Of a DNA stretch of 6,103 nt, positions 1 through 4,385 are shown piece after piece. Origin of the DNA: an uncultured Candidatus Melainabacteria bacterium (GTDB lineage: Bacteria; Cyanobacteriota; Vampirovibrionia; Gastranaerophilales; Gastranaerophilaceae); the NCBI GenBank assembly GCA_934773085.1, contig CAKVMU010000112.1, positions 1 to 6,103 of the forward strand, written 5' to 3'. The translations under genes and the position numbers were made by a program. The notes beneath the pieces were generated by a model. It was not told the origin of the DNA and made no database searches. It worked only from the letters and a program-made list of their open reading frames with translations. Each line of letters begins with the position of its first letter. Positions within the stretch are counted from its first letter, which is position 1.

Positions 1-57
1 AACAATCTCGTAGTCCGTTCAAAAGGAGCAGCGGGCACGACAAAACAAAACAGGTAG
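1..57 (+). CDS. C-terminal end of an upstream gene (partial)
   Basis: The first reading frame is open from base 1 and ends at a TAG at 55-57, giving an 18-residue tail, NNLVVRSKGAAGTTKQNR. The tail is basic and polar, as many protein C-termini are. The frame stops 36 bases before the next ATG (94), and that gap holds a good ribosome binding site, which fits a normal gene-to-gene junction on the same strand. The fragment is too short to identify. The alternative is that this is non-coding: frame 3 is also open here, but it runs through the start of the next gene and so is probably a shadow. Confidence 0.45.
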   Translation, partial: NNLVVRSKGAAGTTKQNR

Positions 58-75
58 TATTTACCAATCTGCTCC
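25..75 (+). promoter_or_regulatory. Structured leader with nested hairpins before the 281-residue gene
   Basis: GGAGCAG at 25-31 is the exact reverse complement of CTGCTCC at 69-75 (7 bp, five G-C pairs). Inside it, GGTA at 53-56 pairs with TACC at 62-65. The 3' arm ends four bases before the likely Shine-Dalgarno sequence GGAAGG at 79-84. The 5' arm lies in the presumed end of the upstream gene, so ribosomes finishing that gene would open the stem. This would suit translational coupling, but a chance 7-bp match is possible. Confidence 0.3.
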
Positions 76-93
76 GCCGGAAGGTTATAAAAA

Positions 94-939
94 ATGGCAT
101 ACAAAAACGATGGATATTTAGTAATAGCGAACAGATATGGCTCAGCATCCTCAGATGCCAAGTCAATGTTGTATGAAACATACGACAGATTAAGAGATTT
201 AACGGTATCCGGTTCAGCGAGTTCCGGCACCGGTTTTGAAGCTGCCGGCGGATTTTTGTATCAGTTAGCAAGTTTATTTGCGCCATCTGCTTTTATGACC
301 ACATTGGGTGGAACAAGCGCAATGAACATTCCTGGGACATCATATTGGTCTAAGTATACAGGCGGAACCGGCGGTTTAACCGGAACTTATTCCTCTTTTG
401 GTGTAAACAGTTTAGGTAATTACTCCGGATTTCCAAGCGGTTATGCATCAAGATTAAGCGGATACACGACGGGTGGAGCTTCATCCATTGGAGACTTGTT
501 GTATGGATATGGATCTTCATCAGGTTCTGCGACAGGATTCGCATCAGGAATTGGAAGTATTGCGGATATTGCAAGTACGGCTGCGTATGGTGTCGGAACT
601 GCTAACGGTTACGGATTAGGCGCAAGTGGTGTGTTGTTACCGCTAGCCGGAATCGTTTCCGGTTGGGGCGGAATAATGACTGCAGCAGCTCCGTATTTGG
701 GCGAATTTGGTTTGCCTGCGGTTGTAATGGGCAACTTAATGCAGGGAACAACTTCTGCAGCTTTATCAGCGTACCAATCTGTATCACAAAATGTTCTTTC
801 AAATGCGGATACAATTTTGTCACAGAAGGTTGCGAATATCGAAACCGTATGTAAAATGCTTGATACGCAGAGCGATATTGTCAGAAAAATGCTTAAAGAC
901 GATATGGAAAGCAACAGCAAGGAAATTGACAACTTATAA
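94..939 (+). CDS. Hypothetical Gly/Ser/Ala/Tyr-rich protein with hydrophobic segment and C-terminal helix
   Basis: This is a 281-residue protein of unknown function. The ATG at 94 is preceded by GGAAGG at 79-84, nine bases away, so the start is secure. Residues 1-37 look helical and mixed in charge. Residues 38-178 are dominated by Gly, Ser, Ala, Thr and Tyr, with many short patches such as TGG, SGY and GYG. Residues 178-217 are hydrophobic, with a Gly-Trp-Gly-Gly centre (residues 190-193) that could be one or two membrane-inserting segments. Residues 219-281 form a long polar helix, probably a coiled coil, ending in an acidic tail. No lysine occurs between K87 and K245, and R120 is the only basic residue there. 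There is no classical signal peptide. This build (low-charge, flexible, one hydrophobic hairpin, terminal helix) suggests a secreted, surface or membrane-inserting structural protein, but no family is recognised. It leads a same-strand cluster of small helical proteins. Confidence 0.85.
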   Translation: MAYKNDGYLVIANRYGSASSDAKSMLYETYDRLRDLTVSGSASSGTGFEAAGGFLYQLASLFAPSAFMTTLGGTSAMNIPGTSYWSKYTGGTGGLTGTYSSFGVNSLGNYSGFPSGYASRLSGYTTGGASSIGDLLYGYGSSSGSATGFASGIGSIADIASTAAYGVGTANGYGLGASGVLLPLAGIVSGWGGIMTAAAPYLGEFGLPAVVMGNLMQGTTSAALSAYQSVSQNVLSNADTILSQKVANIETVCKMLDTQSDIVRKMLKDDMESNSKEIDNL

Positions 940-945
940 TAATTT

Positions 946-966
946 ACCCTGAGTAGTATTCGGGGT
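946..966 (+). repeat. Stem-loop just after the 281-residue gene
   Basis: ACCCTGAG at 946-953 pairs with TTCGGGGT at 959-966 around the five-base loop TAGTA, an 8-bp stem with two G-U wobbles. It starts seven bases after the stop codon of the 281-residue gene. No T-run follows directly: the nearest, TTTTT, begins at 974 after eight or so bases that include a GCGAAGG. It could be a weak or attenuating terminator, or a 3' stabilising hairpin that makes the first gene more abundant than the downstream ones. Confidence 0.45.
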
Positions 967-1009
967 GCGAAGGTTTTTCGAAGCCTAACACAACGGAGTC
1001 AGCACAAAA

Positions 1010-1240
1010 ATGCAAGGACGTACATTTTTTAGAATAATGGCAGATAATTTATTTGTTAACAATGCTATATGCAAGGCATTGTCTGCTCTTGTAAATTTTT
1101 GTAACGAACAACGCTATTGTGCACATCAAGAGCTAAAGTTTTTGAAAAAAATGCCGATAAATAATATACAAAAAGATAGTGTATATAAAAACCGGTTCAT
1201 ATTTAATCCTACTCAACACAGCGGAGTTGACGACAAGTAA
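1010..1240 (+). CDS. Small hypothetical helical protein, probable paralog of its downstream neighbour
   Basis: This 76-residue open frame fills most of what would otherwise be a 402-base gap between 940 and 1341. Its ATG at 1010 has a GGAG-like site at 995-998, about 11 bases upstream, which is usable but not strong. Residues 11-48 look helical and hold three cysteines (C21, C31, C37). The last 28 residues are polar and probably unstructured. The best argument that it is real is an ungapped match of residues 11-46 to residues 19-54 of the next protein (1342-1611): 10 of 36 positions are identical, including shared F-V, K-A-L and Q-x-L-K, and F7 aligns with F15. No function can be given. Internal ATGs at 1037 and 1151 lack good ribosome binding sites. 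It might alternatively be a decaying copy of the neighbour. Confidence 0.55.
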   Translation: MQGRTFFRIMADNLFVNNAICKALSALVNFCNEQRYCAHQELKFLKKMPINNIQKDSVYKNRFIFNPTQHSGVDDK

Positions 1241-1292
1241 GATGTTAACATTTGTAACAAAAAAAGCGAAAATACAGCAATTATCAGAGTTC

Positions 1293-1312
1293 ACATGTTT
1301 TATATTACATGT
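1293..1312 (+). promoter_or_regulatory. ACATGT inverted repeat around a -10-like TATATT (possible operator/promoter)
   Basis: ACATGT at 1293-1298 and ACATGT at 1307-1312 are separated by eight bases (TTTATATT). Because ACATGT is its own complement, the two copies form a perfect 6-bp dyad. The spacer contains TATATT (1301-1306), a 5-of-6 match to a -10 box, but no good -35 box lies 16-18 bases upstream. A start near 1313 would leave a short leader carrying GGAGG. This is a plausible operator-over-promoter for the three-gene unit starting at 1342, but AT-rich gaps often contain such matches. Confidence 0.3.
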
Positions 1313-1327
1313 AGAACCGAATTGTAT

Positions 1328-1332
1328 GGAGG
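1328..1332 (+). promoter_or_regulatory. Strong ribosome binding site GGAGG
   Basis: GGAGG ends nine bases before the ATG at 1342. It is the strongest Shine-Dalgarno sequence in the left cluster and fixes the start of the 89-residue protein. Confidence 0.8.
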
Positions 1333-1341
1333 TAAAATCCC

Positions 1342-1611
1342 ATGCGTGAGGAACTACAGGAAAACTTAAAAAGGTTAGTGAACTTTATGAATTTTGCACG
1401 CTCATTCTTTGTGCGTAAAAATCCGTTTAAGGCACTGGCATTAAGTTTACTGACAAGCCTTAAGGAAATGCTTACCATCAGACAAAAGCTCAAAATGGCA
1501 AAGTACAGGGTTAATTACCACAAGCATCAGCTGTACAAAATGGAAAGCTTGATTGCAGAAAGTAACGAACACACATTCCTAAGAGGCAAAAATTTAAACG
1601 AAACAAGGTAA
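1342..1611 (+). CDS. Small basic helical hypothetical protein
   Basis: This is an 89-residue protein of unknown function with a secure start (GGAGG nine bases upstream). It is rich in Lys, Arg, Leu and Met, lacks Trp and Cys, and is predicted helical almost throughout. Residues 1-20 form an amphipathic helix. Residues 29-46 are the most hydrophobic part (ending L-T-S-L-K-E-M-L-T-I), flanked by R-K and K-E, which is too charged for a confident membrane span. Residues 47-75 are basic and helical. Net charge is strongly positive. It resembles the upstream 76-residue protein over residues 19-54, suggesting a tandem duplication. The stop codon is only 19 bases before the next start, so it is very likely translated from one message with the 109-residue protein. 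A small chaperone, adaptor or structural subunit of whatever the cluster builds would fit, but this is inference. Confidence 0.8.
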   Translation: MREELQENLKRLVNFMNFARSFFVRKNPFKALALSLLTSLKEMLTIRQKLKMAKYRVNYHKHQLYKMESLIAESNEHTFLRGKNLNETR

Positions 1612-1630
1612 AATCCGGAAGGACAGACTT

Positions 1631-1960
1631 ATGGGATTAATTACTTCAAGCTTTAGGATGATGTATTTGACATCGTATCAGTTATCTTTGGAATCAAAAA
1701 TCCAATGGATATCAACTGCAAAAATGGAATTGGTTGCTTCTTCAGACGAAATATTAGCACTGGGGAACGACTTGGATCCGGAGAATCCTGCTGTTAAGCA
1801 GCTTGAAGCCCGACGAGATAAGTTAGCAGTGCTTGAGAAACGACTGGATTTGCAAATGCAAGAGTACCAGAACCGACTAAATATGGTAAAAGCCGAACTT
1901 GATTCTTGTAAAAATGCCGTAGACTCAAGCATCCAACGTTCATTCAGTTACCAATTATAG
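1631..1960 (+). CDS. Helical-hairpin (coiled-coil) hypothetical protein, secretion-needle-like plan
   Basis: This is a 109-residue protein with a strong ribosome binding site, GGAAGGA at 1617-1623, seven bases before the ATG. Residues 8-43 and 54-105 read as two long amphipathic helices. They are joined by a turn, D-L-D-P-E-N-P (residues 47-53), followed by A-V-K-Q-L-E-A. The second helix has heptad-like Leu/Met/Val spacing, and the protein ends in a Ser/Phe/Tyr-rich tail (residues 104-109). There is no signal peptide or membrane span. I recognise the style from predicted proteins of uncultured Melainabacteria-like genomes, but from memory and with no assigned function. The plan (two helices, a P-x-N-P-A turn and an I-Q-x-x-F end) recalls type III secretion needle subunits such as YscF and PrgI, although those are nearer 80 residues. 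A WXG100-like or general coiled-coil protein is also possible. It is followed at 10 bases by the 405-residue gene. Confidence 0.85.
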   Translation: MGLITSSFRMMYLTSYQLSLESKIQWISTAKMELVASSDEILALGNDLDPENPAVKQLEARRDKLAVLEKRLDLQMQEYQNRLNMVKAELDSCKNAVDSSIQRSFSYQL

Positions 1961-1970
1961 GCAGTAGAAG

Positions 1971-3188
1971 ATGAATATACAGTCCGTTAATAACAGTTTG
2001 GGAATCCAAACCTCTTGCAGTGTTGCAAAAAATGAAATTTCTACCTCAACAGTGAGTGTGCCGGCGGAAGAGGGGCAAAAAGTATTTGCAAAACATTTAA
2101 ACTTTCGTGGAGGAGTTCCGCTTGGAAATTTGATAAATGATTACAAGTGGTTTGTGAACAATGACAAAACACCGGCAATAAACGCTTTCTTAAAAATTGA
2201 TGCACCAAAAGAATCTTTGCAATCACTTTTAAGATTTATTTTAGGAAACGAAGAAACCGGCTATCAATTTATGGACAGCGTTGTTAAACAGCCTCGCAAT
2301 ATGACAAATGTTTATAAGGAATTGCGTAAAAAGCTCCCTGATAACACGGATTTGCTGAACATTTATGCAAACGACAATCCTTACAGAGTTGCATACGAAA
2401 AATTTCTTGACCGCAAGTATAATGAAGCACAATCTGTAGATGAACTTTTGAAAATAAGACCGGATTGGAAAGAAGAGGTTCTGCTCAACAAATACAAGAC
2501 TTTACACCACAACGATAATTTTGAATTGGGAAAAGTTCCGGAAGAGATTGCAGCAGATTTCGACAGCATTGTTAACTACTTGGAAATATATTTCGAATAT
2601 GGTCATAAGTCCAGCAAAATTGTACCCGATTTAAATATTAACGGCAGAAATTATCAGTTTCACTACATCACAGACGGAAAATCAGATAAAAATGTATTTA
2701 AAGTAACCACATCGTCCGGCAAAAATTTTATTGTAAAGATGTCTGACCCCAAATACAAGGGGCTTGAATCCGAGTTTGGAATGGGCACAACCTGCAAGAT
2801 TGATACATATTTAACCGAGAATGGTTGCAGGAATTCCGCTCCTATCAGATATTACAACCATAACAAGAATCTTTCGATATATGACTATGTTGCTCCGAAT
2901 CCGGTTCCGGAAAGGATTCAGTATGACCTCACCGAATTTCCAAGAAAAATGCCTGATTTCAAAGATTTAGGACTTAGTCAAAGCGATACGGTCGGTCTGA
3001 ATAACTATTTTAAAATGGGACATAATCAAGATTGTTTAAAAAACACATTTGACGTCGGATACGGAATCGACCATGGCGAATATGTTTCGGTTGACAATGA
3101 CCACGTAACATACACCCAAATGCTTTCACCTATGGTTTATAAATATTTCAAGAATTTACCACAATCTGTCGGCGGAATGTTTTTCTAA
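1971..3188 (+). CDS. Hypothetical protein with N-terminal MNIQSVNN / NFRGG motif
   Basis: This is a 405-residue protein of unknown function. The ATG at 1971 lies 10 bases after the previous stop. The ribosome binding site is weak (AGG at 1959-1961, overlapping that stop), so translation is probably coupled. The start is supported by the N-terminal motif MNIQSVNN, with NFRGG at residues 44-48, which resembles the openings of the two small minus-strand membrane proteins. Residues 50-200 are largely helical. Residues 215-310 look like alternating strands and helices, including V-F-K-V-T-T-S-S-G-K-N-F-I-V-K-M (242-257). The last part has H351, D354, N358 and a V-D-N-D (374-377). That order loosely resembles a kinase-like fold (strand lysine K256, then H/D/N, then D), but canonical HRD and DFG motifs are absent. 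No signal peptide or membrane span is visible. The stop codon overlaps that of the convergent gene on the other strand. Confidence 0.85.
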   Translation: MNIQSVNNSLGIQTSCSVAKNEISTSTVSVPAEEGQKVFAKHLNFRGGVPLGNLINDYKWFVNNDKTPAINAFLKIDAPKESLQSLLRFILGNEETGYQFMDSVVKQPRNMTNVYKELRKKLPDNTDLLNIYANDNPYRVAYEKFLDRKYNEAQSVDELLKIRPDWKEEVLLNKYKTLHHNDNFELGKVPEEIAADFDSIVNYLEIYFEYGHKSSKIVPDLNINGRNYQFHYITDGKSDKNVFKVTTSSGKNFIVKMSDPKYKGLESEFGMGTTCKIDTYLTENGCRNSAPIRYYNHNKNLSIYDYVAPNPVPERIQYDLTEFPRKMPDFKDLGLSQSDTVGLNNYFKMGHNQDCLKNTFDVGYGIDHGEYVSVDNDHVTYTQMLSPMVYKYFKNLPQSVGGMFF

Positions 3189-3691
3189 GCCGTAATAACG
3201 ATATCCACAGGGATATCAAATTCTTCGGGATAAACAGACTCAACAATGAGTTCTTTTGGAATGCATACAATTTTTGTAACGCTTTTGTCACGCAAAAATC
3301 TGTCATAAAACCCGCCACCATAACCTAATCTGTAGTTATTTTTGTCCACAGCTAATGCCGGAACAATCACCAAGTCTATTAGCTCCGAATCAACAGGATT
3401 TGAGGTCGGCTCTTGGGTGTTAAAACAAGAAACACAAAGTTCATCACCGGCACAGTAAGGACAACAGAGCAAATCATCTCCGTCCATTTTGGGCAAGAAA
3501 AACTTTTTTGTTTTATCTTCAAGAATCGCTAATAAATCAACTTCGTCTTTCATCGGGTAAAAAAGCATTACACAATTTGCTTTTTTATAAGCATCAGATT
3601 TAACCAACGCTTGAACCAGAGCTGTGTTTTTATCCAACCCTTTTCGCTTTTGTTTAGCCCAATTTCTTAACTCTGATTTACTTTGTACCAT
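3185..3691 (-). CDS. ygfA: 5-formyltetrahydrofolate cyclo-ligase (5,10-methenyltetrahydrofolate synthetase)
   Basis: This cytoplasmic enzyme converts 5-formyltetrahydrofolate to 5,10-methenyltetrahydrofolate using ATP, returning a storage or inhibitory folate to the one-carbon pool. The family signature is clear: V-I-V-P-A-L-A-V-D (108-116) followed by R-L-G-Y-G-G-G-F-Y-D-R-F-L (121-133). The N-terminus has the expected K-S-E-L-R-x-W (5-11) and F-Y-P-M-K-D-E-V-D (44-52), and LPKM (66-69) and Q-E-P (93-95) fall where substrate-binding segments lie in the family. The length of 168 is slightly short for the family but complete. The odd feature is a cysteine cluster in the middle: C76, C77-P-Y-C80 and C86-V-S-C89. 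The ATG at 3691 is preceded by GGAT or GAGG and a likely extended -10 promoter. Neighbours are unrelated small membrane proteins upstream and a convergent gene downstream. The symbol fau is also used. Confidence 0.95.
   Translation of the reverse strand: MVQSKSELRNWAKQKRKGLDKNTALVQALVKSDAYKKANCVMLFYPMKDEVDLLAILEDKTKKFFLPKMDGDDLLCCPYCAGDELCVSCFNTQEPTSNPVDSELIDLVIVPALAVDKNNYRLGYGGGFYDRFLRDKSVTKIVCIPKELIVESVYPEEFDIPVDIVITA
3200..3217. repeat. Perfect hairpin GATATCC-ACAG-GGATATC near the convergent gene ends
   Basis: A perfect 7-bp stem with a 4-base loop sits 12 bases beyond the stop of the 405-residue gene, inside the 3' end of the folate gene, where it encodes D-I-P-V-D-I. It is the only strong stem near the convergent junction. 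No T-run follows on either strand, so it is at best a weak bidirectional terminator or a 3'-end barrier. It may simply reflect the coding of a repeated Asp-Ile. Confidence 0.4.
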
Positions 3692-3716
3692 ATTTTATCC
3701 AAAACCTCACGGTACA

Positions 3717-3722
3717 ATTATA
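3717..3722 (-). promoter_or_regulatory. Extended -10 promoter for the folate cyclo-ligase gene
   Basis: Read on the minus strand, TGTTATAAT gives a perfect TATAAT -10 box (3722-3717) with an upstream TG, the extended -10 form. No good -35 box is seen 16-18 bases further upstream, which is common for extended -10 promoters. The start would be near 3710, leaving a leader of about 19 bases before the ATG at 3691. The gene can therefore be expressed apart from the two small genes upstream. Confidence 0.55.
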
Positions 3723-3728
3723 ACACTT

Positions 3729-4022
3729 TTAAGAATCTTTATCTAAAAGAGCAGTCAATCTTACACATATATCAATTGCCAAACACGCTATTCCCAGAGT
3801 AAAAAACACTCTAGGAATTTTTTCATACCATTTTTCTTTTTTTTGTACTAAGTCTTTGAACTCAACTCTTTTTTCATCCGTCAAAAGCCACATTCCAACA
3901 CAAGCTTCGCTTATATCGACCAAAGTTCGATGTGTTTTGTCCTGCTCGCTATCTGAGTTTGCCTTGAACTTCGGAGTGCCAGACACTGAATTGTATGTAT
4001 TATTGATTGGCGATATTCGCAT
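3729..4022 (-). CDS. Small membrane protein with N-terminal MRISPIN / FKA motif (paralog 2)
   Basis: This is a 97-residue protein of unknown function. The start at 4022 is supported by TAAGGAA upstream (about 4030-4036) and by identity of its first codons to those of the adjacent paralog. It opens with MRISPINN, followed by a polar Ser/Asn-rich stretch to K-F-K-A (18-21). Residues 30-70 are a charged, helical, probably cytosolic part. Residues 71-92 form one likely membrane segment (V-F-F-T-L-G-I-A-C-L-A-I-D-I-C-V, with a buried Asp), leaving a short charged tail. It matches the upstream neighbour in the N-terminal motif, in G-x-x-L-L and in its single C-terminal membrane segment, so the two are tandem duplicates. 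Only 21 bases separate them, which suggests co-transcription from the promoter near 4386-4414. Confidence 0.8.
   Translation of the reverse strand: MRISPINNTYNSVSGTPKFKANSDSEQDKTHRTLVDISEACVGMWLLTDEKRVEFKDLVQKKEKWYEKIPRVFFTLGIACLAIDICVRLTALLDKDS
4001..4022 (-). repeat. Direct repeat copy A (22 bp) over the start of the 97-residue gene
   Basis: These 22 bases are identical to 4289-4310. They span the start codon and code for MRISPIN plus one base. Similarity continues upstream into the ribosome binding region (ATTAATAAT and AAGG), with a small indel. The repeat is part of a tandem gene duplication rather than a mobile element. Confidence 0.9.
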
Positions 4023-4043
4023 TAATAATTCCTTACTTTACAA

Positions 4044-4310
4044 TTAATCAAACAACTTACGTATATCTTTTGAGATTATCATTACAGCGTAAGAAATTGC
4101 CCCAATGCATAAAATTGTTCTTGATACTTTATCAAACGTAGTCTTAGCCTCATTAACGTAATCTCGTAAACGATGCGTATTCAACAAAAAGCCACCTGCC
4201 ATCAAATCCGCCGGAACTTCTTCCCAATTAAAAGAATTCGTAGGTTCTTGAGACTTGAATGTCGGCTTACTATAATATTGCAAACTGCTATTGATTGGCG
4301 ATATTCGCAT
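4044..4310 (-). CDS. Small membrane protein with N-terminal MRISPIN / FKS motif (paralog 1)
   Basis: This is an 88-residue protein of unknown function, first of a tandem pair. The ATG at 4310 follows AAGGGA (about 4320-4325) by nine to ten bases. It starts MRISPINS and reaches T-F-K-S at residues 17-20 after a Tyr/Ser-rich spacer. Residues 21-62 are charged and probably helical, with G-G-F-L-L at 39-43. Residues 64-80 (starting R-T-I-L-C-I-G-A-I-S) form a single likely membrane segment, followed by the charged tail K-D-I-R-K-L-F-D. There is no cleavable signal peptide, so a tail-anchored arrangement with a cytosolic N-terminus is the simplest reading. It has its own consensus-like promoter and a leader containing a 10-bp inverted repeat. 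It is separated by 166 bases from ilvD and is probably not part of its operon. Confidence 0.8.
   Translation of the reverse strand: MRISPINSSLQYYSKPTFKSQEPTNSFNWEEVPADLMAGGFLLNTHRLRDYVNEAKTTFDKVSRTILCIGAISYAVMIISKDIRKLFD
4289..4310 (-). repeat. Direct repeat copy B (22 bp) over the start of the 88-residue gene
   Basis: This is identical to 4001-4022 and encodes the same MRISPIN opening. Conservation at the DNA level, in contrast to the diverged remainder of the genes, points to recent duplication, gene conversion or selection on the N-terminal signal. Confidence 0.9.
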
Positions 4311-4329
4311 GATTAATAATCCCTTGTAA

Positions 4330-4377
4330 AACTAATATAATGACCTACACGTTCAGCCTTTAAACAGTATATTAGTT
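4330..4377 (-). promoter_or_regulatory. Perfect 10-bp inverted repeat in the leader of the small membrane-protein pair
   Basis: AACTAATATA at 4330-4339 is the exact reverse complement of TATATTAGTT at 4368-4377. A mismatch and two more pairs follow inward (4341-4342 with 4365-4366), leaving a 22-base loop. The outer arm begins within a base or two of the predicted transcription start (near 4379), so the message would begin with this stem. Possible roles are a 5' stabilising or regulatory hairpin, or an operator bound as DNA. The stem is AT-rich (one G-C pair) and followed by only TTTT, so it is a poor terminator. Confidence 0.55.
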
Positions 4378-4385
4378 ACTCTGCA

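Noticed and set aside
350..932. Open frames of 60-107 codons on the minus strand and in other plus frames under the 281-residue gene
   Set aside because: They overlap a gene with a good ribosome binding site, have unlikely compositions and no starts of their own; they arise from the Gly/Ser-rich codons.
1151..1240. Internal ATG giving a peptide starting M-P-I-N-N-I-Q, resembling the shared N-terminal motif, with F-I-F further on
   Set aside because: No convincing ribosome binding site precedes it, it is only 30 residues, and it lies in frame inside the 76-residue gene; probably coincidence.
1631..1960. WXG100 (ESX-type) secretion substrate
   Set aside because: The size and helical hairpin fit, but the turn has no W-x-G: it is D-P-E-N-P, and the only Trp (W26) sits inside the first helix.
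3856..4047. Plus-strand 63-codon open frame opposite the 97-residue gene
   Set aside because: It is antisense to a gene with a supported start and a paralog; no ribosome binding site or sensible composition.
4001..4310. The 22-bp direct repeats as ends of a mobile element or attachment sites
   Set aside because: Both copies fall at the same position of two paralogous genes, and no transposase or integrase is present.
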